A DNA stretch of 64,000 nucleotides, from contig JAVVEY010000002.1 of assembly GCA_032250675.1 (NCBI GenBank), positions 1-64,000 on the forward strand, given 5' to 3'. The translations under genes were made by a program, and so were the position numbers. A model generated the notes under the pieces. That model was not told the DNA's origin. It saw only the letters and a program-made list of their open reading frames with translations, and searched no databases. Source of the stretch: Gaopeijia sp032250675 (GTDB lineage: Bacteria > Gemmatimonadota > Gemmatimonadetes > Longimicrobiales > Gaopeijiaceae). Positions 7,912 to 15,243 of this stretch are shown here, piece by piece (within the stretch, counting starts at the first letter, position 1; each line of letters opens with the position of its first letter).

Positions 7912-8550
7912 GTGGCCTCCGACGCGGGGGAGATCGTCGTGCTCGCCGGGGTGAACGGCGCCGGTAAATCGAGCGTGGCGGGCGCGGCTCTCGAGCGCGT
8001 CGGCGGGACGCTCTACGACCCCGACAAGGCCACCCGTGCCTTCATGGCGCAGGGGCTCACGCAGGAGGAGGCCAACGCACGGGCGTGGCATCGCGGGCGC
8101 GAGCAGCTCGAGGACGCCCTGAGGGACGGGCGCCGCTACGCCTTCGAGACCACGCTGGGCGGGCGCACGATGACCCGTCTGCTCCTGGATGCCGCGACCC
8201 GAGGGCGCCGGGTTCGCGTCTGGTACGTGGGTCTCGCCTCCCTCGAACTCCACATGAAGCGGGTGAAGGAGCGGGTCGAGCGCGGCGGTCACGACATCCC
8301 GGAGGCCCGGATCCGCGAGCGCTGGGATTCGAGCCGGGAGAACCTCGTCCGCTTCCTCCCCCATCTGGCCGAACTGGTCGTCTTCGACAACAGCCGGTCG
8401 GTTGCGGTGGAGGCGGGTGAAGCGCCGGAGCCGGTGAAGCTCCTGCACCTGCGGGACGGGCGCCTCGGGTACGTTGCGCCGCTGGACGACGTCCCGACGT
8501 GGGCCAAGTCGATCGTGGAGGCGGCCCTCCGGATCCACGACTCCGCCTGA
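7912..8550 (+). CDS. Zeta-toxin-like P-loop kinase
   Basis: A 212-residue P-loop protein with Walker A GVNGAGKS (residues 13-20, K19), YDPDKATRAF (35-44) and FETTLGG (78-84), the arrangement of zeta toxin and its chromosomal relatives. Zeta toxins phosphorylate UDP-N-acetylglucosamine and block cell-wall synthesis; whether this one does is inference. Arginine-rich RVKERVERGGHDIPEARIRERW (split here by eye into lid and base) matches the lid region. The GTG start lies 3 bases after the antitoxin stop, so they form a two-gene operon. A housekeeping nucleoside kinase is possible but less likely given this partner. It converges on vapC; the 62-base gap holds only a weak GC hairpin near 8588-8605. 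Confidence 0.75.
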   Translation: MASDAGEIVVLAGVNGAGKSSVAGAALERVGGTLYDPDKATRAFMAQGLTQEEANARAWHRGREQLEDALRDGRRYAFETTLGGRTMTRLLLDAATRGRRVRVWYVGLASLELHMKRVKERVERGGHDIPEARIRERWDSSRENLVRFLPHLAELVVFDNSRSVAVEAGEAPEPVKLLHLRDGRLGYVAPLDDVPTWAKSIVEAALRIHDSA

Positions 8551-8612
8551 GAACTCCCTCCCATTCCGGGGGGGACGCGATCCACCCGCGGCCGGAACGG
8601 GCCGACCGGAGG

Positions 8613-9056
8613 TCACGCCGCGTCGGTCTCGATCCGCTCCACCGCCGTCGGCAGGACGCCGGCGGCGAGCTCCTCCATGCCACGCTCGAAGGTCGCGACC
8701 CGGCCGCCGCGAGTGTGTGCGAGGAGCACGAGGTGCGCGTCGGTCACCTGCCGGTGTCCCACGATTCGCCCGGTGAGGCCGGTTTCGTCAGCCGAGAGTT
8801 CAACGTCGTCCGGCCAGAAGGTGTGGCCGGGGACTCCCCGCATCCGGCGGAGCAGCTCGAGGGCGTCGACGGGTCGCGCCGCCTCCGGGAGTACCCGTGC
8901 GTTGCTCGACACCCGGACGAATCCCGACTCGGTGACCGGGGTCGTGGCCCACCCCTCTCCGGCGATCCTCTCGAACCAGCGGTGCGCGACGCGGTGGTGG
9001 ATATGGTTCGGCCACGCGAGCGCCATGAGGACGTTGACATCCAGGAGGCGGATCAC
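8613..9056 (-). CDS. VapC-type PIN-domain toxin
   Basis: A 147-residue PIN-domain ribonuclease, the toxin of a VapBC pair. Acidic residues expected at the metal site are D6 (LLDVNVL), E43 (VTESGF), D106 (TDAHLV) and E124 (TFERGM). The motifs and length match the TA-system VapC subgroup with DAHLVLLAHTRGGRVATF near the C-terminus; many relatives have Asp where this has E124. The start overlaps the stop of the upstream antitoxin by four bases (ATGA), so they are co-translated. VapC enzymes usually cleave tRNA or rRNA; the target here cannot be read from sequence. Confidence 0.87.
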   Translation of the reverse strand: MIRLLDVNVLMALAWPNHIHHRVAHRWFERIAGEGWATTPVTESGFVRVSSNARVLPEAARPVDALELLRRMRGVPGHTFWPDDVELSADETGLTGRIVGHRQVTDAHLVLLAHTRGGRVATFERGMEELAAGVLPTAVERIETDAA

Positions 9057-9277
9057 GTCTCGTCGAGCGCGTCCGCGACCCTCTCCGACGTCAGGGGCGG
9101 GGCGTCCTCGCGCACCTGGAAGACCGGGAAGCCACGGACGTACGCATCACCCGGGTCCGGTCGCAGCGCCGCCCGGATGAGATCGGTTGCGACGTCGCCG
9201 AGGCTCCGACCCCTCTCCCGCGCGAGGCTCCGAAGCGCATGGAGGACGTCGTCGTCGAGGTTGAGTGTGGTACGCAT
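9053..9277 (-). CDS. Ribbon-helix-helix VapB-like antitoxin
   Basis: A 74-residue protein with an N-terminal ribbon-helix-helix fold: MRTTLNLDDDVLHALRSLAR provides the strand and first helix and RGRSLGDVATDLIRAAL the second. The C-terminal 30 residues are a likely toxin-binding tail. It is encoded just ahead of the PIN toxin on the minus strand with a four-base overlap. Repeated CGCATC boxes around a TTGACA upstream of its start support autorepression by this protein. Confidence 0.85.
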   Translation of the reverse strand: MRTTLNLDDDVLHALRSLARERGRSLGDVATDLIRAALRPDPGDAYVRGFPVFQVREDAPPLTSERVADALDET

Positions 9278-9288
9278 GGCGGCACGAT

Positions 9289-9318
9289 CGCATCATCGCA
9301 TCGTGATGTCAACGCATC
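9289..9318 (-). promoter_or_regulatory. Candidate vapBC promoter and operator
   Basis: On the minus strand a perfect TTGACA (9307-9312 on the plus strand as TGTCAA) lies 30 bases before the antitoxin start. The plus strand shows CGCATC at 9289, 9297 and 9313, all in one 8-base phase, flanking this hexamer. Ribbon-helix-helix repressors bind short repeats in such spacing, so these are probable antitoxin half-sites. The -10 element is weak (GATCGT at 17 bases). Confidence 0.5.
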
Positions 9319-9410
9319 ACGCGGCTGCTTCCCTCGCTTCGGTGACCCCGCAGCGCTTGCCGAGCCCGGGTGGCGCCGGGTACTCTGACGGCGGGTTCCG
9401 AGGGTGATCG

Positions 9411-9450
9411 CACCGCGTCGCTCCGCGTGGAACCCCGTGGCATCCCGTCG
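9411..9450. repeat. Four imperfect 10-bp tandem repeats
   Basis: CACCGCGTCG, CTCCGCGTGG, AACCCCGTGG and CATCCCGTCG follow one another without gaps; the shared core is CCGTSG preceded by C-rich bases. They occupy the 204-base gap between the vapBC start and the amidohydrolase lipoprotein, 32 bases before the latter's ATG. The 10-base period equals one helical turn. Function unknown; could be a protein-binding array or simple repeat drift. Confidence 0.5.
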
Positions 9451-9481
9451 CACCTCTGACGCCCACCCGGCCCATCGCCCC

Positions 9482-11248
9482 ATGCCCACACCCCTCCGCC
9501 TGCCCGCCGCGCCCCTCCTTGCGCTCCTCGCCCTCGCCCCCGTCGCCTGGCTGGGCGCCTGCGCCGCCCCCTCGGGCCCCGGCGCCGACCTCGTCCTCGT
9601 GAACGGCCGCATCTGGACGGGGGACGAGGCGCGGCCCTGGGCGGAGGCGGTCGCGATCGAGGACGGCCGCATCGTCTTCGTGGGCGACGGCTTTGCCGTG
9701 GGGGACTACATCGGCCCCGCGACCGAGGAGATCGACCTCGAAGGCCGCTTCGCGAGCCCGGGTTTCATCGACAACCACACCCACTTCAACCGCGCGGGCG
9801 AACTCCTCCTGGGGGTGAACCTCCTCGAGGTCACGAACGCCGAAGAGCTCGCCGCCGAGCTCGAAGTGACCGCCTCCCGCGTCCCCGAGGGCGCGTGGAT
9901 GGTCGGTGGCTCCTGGGGCGCCTACGAGCAGTGGAGTCAGGGCTCCACCGGCGACGAGAGCGGACCCGAGTCGGGCACCTTCCGCCCGGATCGCGCGCTC
10001 ATCGACCCCCTCACCCCCGACCACCCTGCGATCCTCTGGAACTGGGACCGCTCGCAGTACCTGGCCAACGGGCTCGCGCTCGAGGCCGCCGGGGTCGGAT
10101 GCGGCACGCCGGGCGTCGAGTGCGAGGGCGGCGAGCCGACGGGTCGGGTCGACGCGGCTGCCGCGCGCCGCATCCAGGCCGCCATCCCCGACAAGACGAT
10201 CGACCAGCGTCTCGCCGAAGCGCGCGCCGCGCTCGCCGATCTCGCGCAATTCGGCGTCACCTCCTTCTTCGACATCACCCCGCCCTCCCAGGTCGAGGTG
10301 TACCAGCGGCTGCGCGAGCGGGGCGAGCTCACCGCGCGCGTCAATATGCGCCTGACCCTCGACACCTGGAACGAGATGCGCGACGCGGGGATCGTCGAGG
10401 GGCTCGGTGACGACTGGATCCGCTACCAGGGCCTCAAGGGGTTCGTGGACGGGATCATGGGGTCGAGCCAGGCGCGCTTCCACGAGCCGTACCTCACGAC
10501 GGGAGTGCGCGGGCGGTGGCGGAACGAGAGCAACACCGGGTACGTGACCGACCGGGGCTCGGGGATGGATCCGCCGGGCACTATGGAGCGGCTCCTTTTC
10601 GGCGCTGACTCGGCTGGCTTCAACCCCCGCGTGCACGCGATCGGCGACGAGGCGATCGACTCGATCATGGACCTCATGGAGAAGGTCATGCGCGAGAACC
10701 CGCCCCGGGAGGACCGCCGCTTCGCCATCATCCACAACCAGGTGATCCGCGGTCCCGAAACCGCCGCGCGCCAGGCCGAGCTCGGCCTCATCGCCGAGAT
10801 GCAGCCCTACCACACGATCGACGACATGCGGTGGATGGAGGAGCGCATCGGCGAGCGCGCCCGGTGGGCGTACGCCTTCCGCACCCTCCGCGACGCCGGC
10901 GTGCTCCTCTCCTTCGGGAGCGACTGGCCGGGCACCAACGCCGCGTGGTACACCGTGAACCCGCTCCAGGGGATCTACGCCGCCGTCACGCGCGAAACAC
11001 TCGACGGGACCCCCGAGGGGGGGTGGTTCCCCGAAGAGAAGATCGATGTGGAGACCGCGCTTCGGGCCTACACGGTGAACAACGCCTGGGTGGGACTCTC
11101 CGAGGATCGGCTGGGCCGGATCCGCGAGGGCTACCTCGCCGACCTCGCCGTCCTCGACCGCAACCCCTTCGAGATCGACCCGCGCGAGCTCAAGGATGTG
11201 CGGGTCGACCTGACCCTCGTGCATGGCGAGGTGGTCTTCCGCCGTTGA
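9482..11248 (+). CDS. Amidohydrolase family lipoprotein (YtcJ-like)
   Basis: Metal-dependent amidohydrolase of the YtcJ/Amidohydro_3 group, 588 residues. I chose ATG 9482 because it gives a clean lipoprotein signal: a hydrophobic run ending LGAC with lipidation at C27. The composite domain starts at ADLVLVNGRIWTGDEA (35-50) and closes at the C-terminus with LADLAVLDRNPFEIDP. Metal ligands visible are H99 and H101 (DNHTH), K319 in the LKGFVDG segment that is usually carboxylated, and HAIGDEAID and SDWPG further on. Substrate is unknown; relatives hydrolyse amides, imides or formamides. Probably faces the periplasm. It is transcribed divergently from vapBC. Confidence 0.88.
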   Translation: MPTPLRLPAAPLLALLALAPVAWLGACAAPSGPGADLVLVNGRIWTGDEARPWAEAVAIEDGRIVFVGDGFAVGDYIGPATEEIDLEGRFASPGFIDNHTHFNRAGELLLGVNLLEVTNAEELAAELEVTASRVPEGAWMVGGSWGAYEQWSQGSTGDESGPESGTFRPDRALIDPLTPDHPAILWNWDRSQYLANGLALEAAGVGCGTPGVECEGGEPTGRVDAAAARRIQAAIPDKTIDQRLAEARAALADLAQFGVTSFFDITPPSQVEVYQRLRERGELTARVNMRLTLDTWNEMRDAGIVEGLGDDWIRYQGLKGFVDGIMGSSQARFHEPYLTTGVRGRWRNESNTGYVTDRGSGMDPPGTMERLLFGADSAGFNPRVHAIGDEAIDSIMDLMEKVMRENPPREDRRFAIIHNQVIRGPETAARQAELGLIAEMQPYHTIDDMRWMEERIGERARWAYAFRTLRDAGVLLSFGSDWPGTNAAWYTVNPLQGIYAAVTRETLDGTPEGGWFPEEKIDVETALRAYTVNNAWVGLSEDRLGRIREGYLADLAVLDRNPFEIDPRELKDVRVDLTLVHGEVVFRR

Positions 11249-11285
11249 CGACGGGTATGCGGGAACACTTCTCCCCGACCGGCGG

Positions 11286-11315
11286 TTGAAGAGAGAGGGG
11301 AGACTGCTTCAAGCT
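11286..11315 (+). promoter_or_regulatory. Weak candidate promoter before the regulatory-like domain protein
   Basis: TTGAAG (11286-11291) is followed 18 bases later by CAAGCT (11310-11315). The -35 is identical to that of sucC but the -10 is poor. It lies in the 152-base gap downstream of the amidohydrolase gene. Confidence 0.3.
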
Positions 11316-11400
11316 GGAAACGGAATACACTCCCCCGATCGAGGTGGACACCCGCAGCGCCGGGTGGACGACCCGCACGGTACCTTCGGGAGGAGAAACG

Positions 11401-12492
11401 ATGCGCATCAGAGTCGGGTCGAGGAGGGCATCTCGCCCCTTGGCGATGGCCCTCGCGGCCTCGGCGCTCCTCGTGGCGGGATCGACGCCGGCCCGCGCTC
11501 AGGTCGTCGCGATGGGGATCGTCACCGACGAGCCACGGGGGGAGCCGGTCGCCGAGGCGCTGATCACCCTCGTCTCGGTCGAGGACCTGGCGGATTCGGT
11601 GTCGGTGCGCACCGACGCCGCGGGACGATTTGCCGCGCTCCTCCCGCGCCCCGGGGCGTACGCACTCATCGCCCGTCACCTCGACTATGACGCCTTGACC
11701 TACGGACCGATCGATGCGGACGACGACGAGACGCCGATCACCCTCTTCGTCGAGTTGAGCCCACGCCCGAGAGGGTCCGGAGAGGGCGACGGAGCGGAGC
11801 GCAGCGAGATCCGCGCGGTCGGATCGGTCACCGATGATCTGCTCGGAACTCCGGTCGTGGCCGCAACGGTCACCCTCGTATCGGTCGAGGACGCAGCCGA
11901 TTCGGTGGTGGCCCACACCGACGGATCCGGGCGCTTCACCGCGAATCTGCCGGGGTCCGGGAGGTACGAGATGACCGCCCGGCACCTCCGCTACGATTCG
12001 TTGACCTCGCAGGTCATCGAGGTGCGCGACACCGGGGAGCCGATCGAGCTCCTCATCGAGATGATCCCGCGCCCGACCGAGCTCGAGGGCATCGCCGTCG
12101 AGGCGCAGAGAGAGGTCACCAATCGGCGCCTCGAGCAGGCCGGATTCTTCCAGCGGAAGAAGGCCGGCTTCGGAACACACCTCACTCCCGAGGATCTCGA
12201 GAATCGGCGCTTCAGCATGCAGGAGGTCTTCCGGGGGATCCCGGGGGTGCGCGTGGTTGACGGCCGTGAGCTTCGCCTCTTCGGCGGGGGGCTCTCGTCC
12301 GGATCGTTCTGTCCCCCGAGGTACTTCCTCAATGGAGCGCCCGTCGAGGCGGATGCGGAGTTTCTCGACTTCGTCGCTCTCCAGAATGTGGCCGCCCTCG
12401 AGGTCTTCACGCGCTCGAGTCAGGTCCCGCCGGAGTATCGCGGGACGACATCGAGTGGGTGCGGCGTCGTCCTCATCTGGACCGGCCGGTGA
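11401..12492 (+). CDS. Secreted protein with duplicated carboxypeptidase-regulatory-like domain and plug-like domain
   Basis: A 363-residue exported protein; signal peptide to about residue 33 (ARA before QVV). ATG 11401 is preceded by GGAGGAG. Two copies of a carboxypeptidase regulatory-like beta-sandwich follow: roughly residues 37-125 and 140-227. Their sequences align throughout, for example ITLVSVEDLADSVSVRTDA against VTLVSVEDAADSVVAHTDG, and both end in (F/I)V/IEL-MIPRP-like strands. Residues 235-363 resemble a TonB-receptor plug (FQEVFRGIPGVRV type, here MQEVFRGIPGVRVVDGRE), but no beta-barrel follows. Single cysteines in GSFCPPRYF and SSGCGVVLIW may form a disulfide. Such plug-only proteins recur in Gemmatimonadota; function unknown. 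Confidence 0.78.
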   Translation: MRIRVGSRRASRPLAMALAASALLVAGSTPARAQVVAMGIVTDEPRGEPVAEALITLVSVEDLADSVSVRTDAAGRFAALLPRPGAYALIARHLDYDALTYGPIDADDDETPITLFVELSPRPRGSGEGDGAERSEIRAVGSVTDDLLGTPVVAATVTLVSVEDAADSVVAHTDGSGRFTANLPGSGRYEMTARHLRYDSLTSQVIEVRDTGEPIELLIEMIPRPTELEGIAVEAQREVTNRRLEQAGFFQRKKAGFGTHLTPEDLENRRFSMQEVFRGIPGVRVVDGRELRLFGGGLSSGSFCPPRYFLNGAPVEADAEFLDFVALQNVAALEVFTRSSQVPPEYRGTTSSGCGVVLIWTGR

Positions 12493-12509
12493 CGCATCCG
12501 GGCGCGGAA

Positions 12510-12533
12510 GGGAGGCGTCCGCGGACGCCTCCC
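12510..12533. terminator. Bidirectional terminator-like 24-base perfect palindrome
   Basis: GGGAGGCGTCCG is followed immediately by its reverse complement CGGACGCCTCCC. It lies 17 bases after the stop of the plus-strand gene and 17 bases before the stop end of dcd on the minus strand, exactly where two convergent transcripts meet. There is no long T tract, so the termination role rests on position and the strong stem. Confidence 0.65.
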
Positions 12534-12550
12534 CTCGCACACCGCGCTGC

Positions 12551-13105
12551 CTACATCCGCGGCAGCGTCACCCCCTTCTGCCCCTGGTACTTCCCCTTCC
12601 GGTCGGCGTAGGCGATCGAGGGAGGCTCGTCGCCCTCGAAGAAGAGGAGCTGGGCGATCCCCTCATCGGCGTAGATCTTGGCCGGGAGCGGTGTGGTGTT
12701 GCTGATCTCGAGCGTCAGGTAGCCCTCCCACGTCGGCTCGAGCGGGGTCACATTCACGATGATCCCGCAGCGCGCGTAGGTGCTCTTGCCGACGCAGATG
12801 ACGAGGACGTCCCGCGGAATCCGGAAGTACTCGACGGTGCGCGCGAGTGCGAAGGAGTTCGGAGGGATGACGCACTCCGGCGTGTCGATGTCGATGAAGG
12901 ATCGATTGTCGAACGCCTTCGGGTCCACGATGAGGTTGTGGACGTTGGTGAAGACCTTGAACTCGGGCGCCACCCGGATGTCGTATCCGTAGGAGCTCAG
13001 CCCGTAGCTGATCTTGCCGCCCCGGACCTGCCCGTCCTCGAAGGGCTCGATCATTCCGTGCTCTCGGGACATCTTCCGGATCCAGTTGTCGCTCTTGATG
13101 GGCAT
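12551..13105 (-). CDS. dcd: dCTP deaminase
   Basis: Deaminates dCTP to dUTP, feeding thymidylate synthesis. The 184-residue protein begins MPIKSDNWIRKM and contains the family motifs SYGYDIRV, GKSTYARCGI (106-115) and PLEPTWEGYLTLEISN (121-136), where E133 is the likely catalytic glutamate. The sequence is of the broad bacterial type related to the mono-functional enzymes; a bifunctional deaminase/dUTPase cannot be excluded. ATG 13105 is preferred over upstream in-frame starts because homology begins there. It is divergent from the nuo operon. Confidence 0.93.
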   Translation of the reverse strand: MPIKSDNWIRKMSREHGMIEPFEDGQVRGGKISYGLSSYGYDIRVAPEFKVFTNVHNLIVDPKAFDNRSFIDIDTPECVIPPNSFALARTVEYFRIPRDVLVICVGKSTYARCGIIVNVTPLEPTWEGYLTLEISNTTPLPAKIYADEGIAQLLFFEGDEPPSIAYADRKGKYQGQKGVTLPRM

Positions 13106-13425
13106 CGCCAGGGGGAGTGGAGGAGGAGGGGAACGCACGCTTGCGGTGCGGGATTCATCGTGTGCCCGCCTCGCCGGGTCCACACCCCCGTGCCGCCGAT
13201 CGCTGATCGGCGGGCGTGTCGAGTGTGTCGGGCGTCTGCGCCGGGCGCGGGAAACTACCCACGAAGAGAGCACTCTGCAAACCGCTCCGGCGAACGAGCC
13301 GTGGTGGCGAAAAATCTCGAAAACTCAAGGGTTTCGCGGTCTTGAATTGGGGTGGGAGTCCGGGTAGCTTCCACGCGTTCCGAGTTCGTGATGCTTTTCA
13401 CAAGGCCCGGATCGGGCCGGGTGGT
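13106..13425. other. Divergent dcd/nuo intergenic region with palindrome and promoter
   Basis: A 320-base gap without a supported gene. It holds a perfect 9-bp hairpin, CCGCCGATC (13193-13201) and GATCGGCGG (13205-13213) with a 3-base loop, which could end or regulate the dcd-side transcript or be an operator. The nuo promoter lies at 13342-13370 and is followed by a leader of about 50 bases. A purine-rich stretch (13111-13131) precedes dcd on the opposite strand. Nothing else was recognised. Confidence 0.6.
13342..13370 (+). promoter_or_regulatory. Promoter of the nuo operon
   Basis: TTGAAT (13342-13347), 17-base spacer, TAGCTT (13365-13370), the same layout as at mdh, sucC, yceD and rpsA. 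The 5' leader to nuoA would be about 48 bases. No other good promoter was seen inside the 14-gene cluster, whose genes overlap or lie within about 30 bases of each other. Confidence 0.65.
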
Positions 13426-13782
13426 ATGGCAGCTTCCTACGCTCCTCTTCTCGTACTCTTCGGCATCTCGGTGCTGAATGCGGTGGGTATGGCGGTTGCC
13501 ACCCACATCCTGAATCCGGCTCGACCGACCCCGGAGAAGGAAATGCCGTACGAGTCGGGGATGGTCCCGCTCGGTGACACGCGGCAGCGCTTCAGTGTGA
13601 AGTTCTACATGGTGGCGATCAGCTTCATCGTCTTCGATCTGGAGACGATCTTTCTCGTCCCCTGGGCGGTGCGGATGCGCGAACTCGGTGGGCCCGGCTT
13701 CGTGGCGATGCTCCTCTTCGTGGTGGTCCTCACGCTGGGCCTGGTCTACGAATGGAAGAAGGGAGGACTCGAATGGGAATGA
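13426..13782 (+). CDS. nuoA: NADH-quinone oxidoreductase subunit A
   Basis: Membrane subunit at the junction of complex I arms. The 118 residues form three spans (about 5-25, 62-82 and 90-108) with the conserved loop PYESGMVPLGDTRQRFSVKFY between the first and second, which holds the ESG-region acidic residue near the quinone cavity, and FDLETIFLVPWA after it. The chosen ATG gives the standard family length; longer in-frame starts upstream would add non-conserved sequence across the promoter. The stop overlaps the nuoB start. Confidence 0.95.
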   Translation: MAASYAPLLVLFGISVLNAVGMAVATHILNPARPTPEKEMPYESGMVPLGDTRQRFSVKFYMVAISFIVFDLETIFLVPWAVRMRELGGPGFVAMLLFVVVLTLGLVYEWKKGGLEWE

Positions 13783-14519
13783 AGGAGACCGAGAGCACGA
13801 CGCCGATCGATGCGCCGGGCGCCCCGCAGGCGGGCACACCCCTCCCCGGAGGAGGCACGAGCGCGCGCCCCGAGGGGAGTGGCGGGCTCTTCGGATCCGG
13901 AGGGCCGACCTTCCTGACGACCAGGCTCGACTGGGTGATCAACTGGAGCCGCCGCAACTCGCTCTGGCCGATGCCCTTCGGGACGGCCTGCTGCGCGATC
14001 GAGATGATGGCATCCGCCGCGTCGAACTACGACCTGGCCCGCTTCGGGATGGAGCGGATGTCGTTCTCGCCCCGCCAGGCCGACGTGCTCATCTGCGCGG
14101 GACGCGTCCCGTACAAGCTCGCCCCCGTCTTGCGGCGCATCTACGACCAGATGATGCAGCCCAAGTGGGTCATCTCGATGGGCGCGTGCGCCAGCTCGGG
14201 GGGGATCTTCGACAACTACTCGATGGTGCAGGGGATCGACACGATCGTCCCCGTGGATGTCTACATCCCGGGGTGCCCTCCGCGGCCGGAAGGGCTGATC
14301 TACGGGTTGATGATGGTCCAGGAGAAGATCCGCGAGGAACGGCTCAGCGACCACACCGTCAATCGTGCCGAGGATCCCCTCGCCGCGGGACATCCCAGGG
14401 CGAGCGCCCCCGAGATCGAGGGACTCACCGGTCCCTTCGGCAACTCCACCCGGCAGAATCGCTTGAGCGGGCTGGTCAGGACCAGTCGGATCTCACGCCC
14501 CGACGACCGGCGCCCGTAG
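13773..14519 (+). CDS. nuoB: NADH-quinone oxidoreductase subunit B
   Basis: Holds the terminal N2 [4Fe-4S] cluster that passes electrons to quinone. Ligands are the tandem C73 and C74 (GTACCAIEM), C139 (GACASSGG) and C168 (PGCPPRPE). The 248-residue protein has a Gly/Pro-rich N-terminal extension of about 45 residues and a C-terminal extension of about 50 residues beyond the core domain, both longer than the typical 160-220-residue NuoB. The ATG is preceded by GGGAGGA and overlaps nuoA by 10 bases; ATG 13779 is a close alternative. Confidence 0.95.
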   Translation: MGMKETESTTPIDAPGAPQAGTPLPGGGTSARPEGSGGLFGSGGPTFLTTRLDWVINWSRRNSLWPMPFGTACCAIEMMASAASNYDLARFGMERMSFSPRQADVLICAGRVPYKLAPVLRRIYDQMMQPKWVISMGACASSGGIFDNYSMVQGIDTIVPVDVYIPGCPPRPEGLIYGLMMVQEKIREERLSDHTVNRAEDPLAAGHPRASAPEIEGLTGPFGNSTRQNRLSGLVRTSRISRPDDRRP

Positions 14520-14526
14520 GGTGAGC

Positions 14527-15240
14527 ATGACCGACGACACACCCTTCGACGCGGTCGCGGCGGGCCCGCGCCCGAGCGACGCGCACGATCCGGAGTTGGG
14601 CGGGCACCCGGCCGAGGTACCCGATCATCCCTCGGTCACCGCGCTGCGCGCGACCTTCGGGGATGCGATCCGGGCGCATCAGCTCCACGCGGGCGACGAG
14701 AATGTCGTCTTCGTGGATCCCGCGGCGCTCTACGCGGTGCTCGAGTTTCTCCAGCAGGATCCGGACCAGCGCTACGACTATCTCCTCGATCTGACGGCGG
14801 TCGACTACGGCGCGGGCACACCGATCCAGGTCGTCTACCAGCTCTGGTCTCTCGGTTTCCACCGCATGCTCCGGGTCAAGGTCGAGCTCCCCCTCGACGC
14901 CCTCGAAGTCGACTCGGTCGAACCCCTCTGGAAGACGGCCGACTGGCTCGAGCGCGAGGTCTGGGATCTCTTCGGCGTCACCTTCCGTGGGCACCCCGAT
15001 CTGCGCCGCATCCTGATGCCGGCGAACTACGCCGAGGGGCACCCGCTCCGGAAGGATTTCCCCCTCCGCGGTCGCTTCAGCAGGGCCGAACAGACCCGTC
15101 GCGCGCTCGCCCTCGAGGTGGATGACAACTACACCGTACTCGAGCGGGAGCTCGGCGCGGAGCCGCAGATCGTGCCCGCCGCGCCCGCCGGGGAGCCCGA
15201 CGACGGTCGCGGCTCGGACGACACCATGAAGGGAGAGTGA
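14527..15240 (+). CDS. nuoC: NADH-quinone oxidoreductase subunit C
   Basis: Peripheral-arm 30-kDa subunit, here 237 residues and separate from NuoD. The family signature is ADWLEREVWDLFGVTFRGHPDLRRIL, the central part of which (EREVWDLFGVTFRGHPDLRR) is nearly invariant, followed by EGHPLRKDFPLRG. An Asp/Pro-rich N-terminal stretch of about 45 residues and a C-terminal tail rich in Pro, Asp and Gly flank the domain. GTG 14521 is an in-frame alternative start; ATG 14527 is preferred because AGGGTGA sits before it. Confidence 0.94.
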   Translation: MTDDTPFDAVAAGPRPSDAHDPELGGHPAEVPDHPSVTALRATFGDAIRAHQLHAGDENVVFVDPAALYAVLEFLQQDPDQRYDYLLDLTAVDYGAGTPIQVVYQLWSLGFHRMLRVKVELPLDALEVDSVEPLWKTADWLEREVWDLFGVTFRGHPDLRRILMPANYAEGHPLRKDFPLRGRFSRAEQTRRALALEVDDNYTVLERELGAEPQIVPAAPAGEPDDGRGSDDTMKGE

Positions 15241-15243
15241 GGG

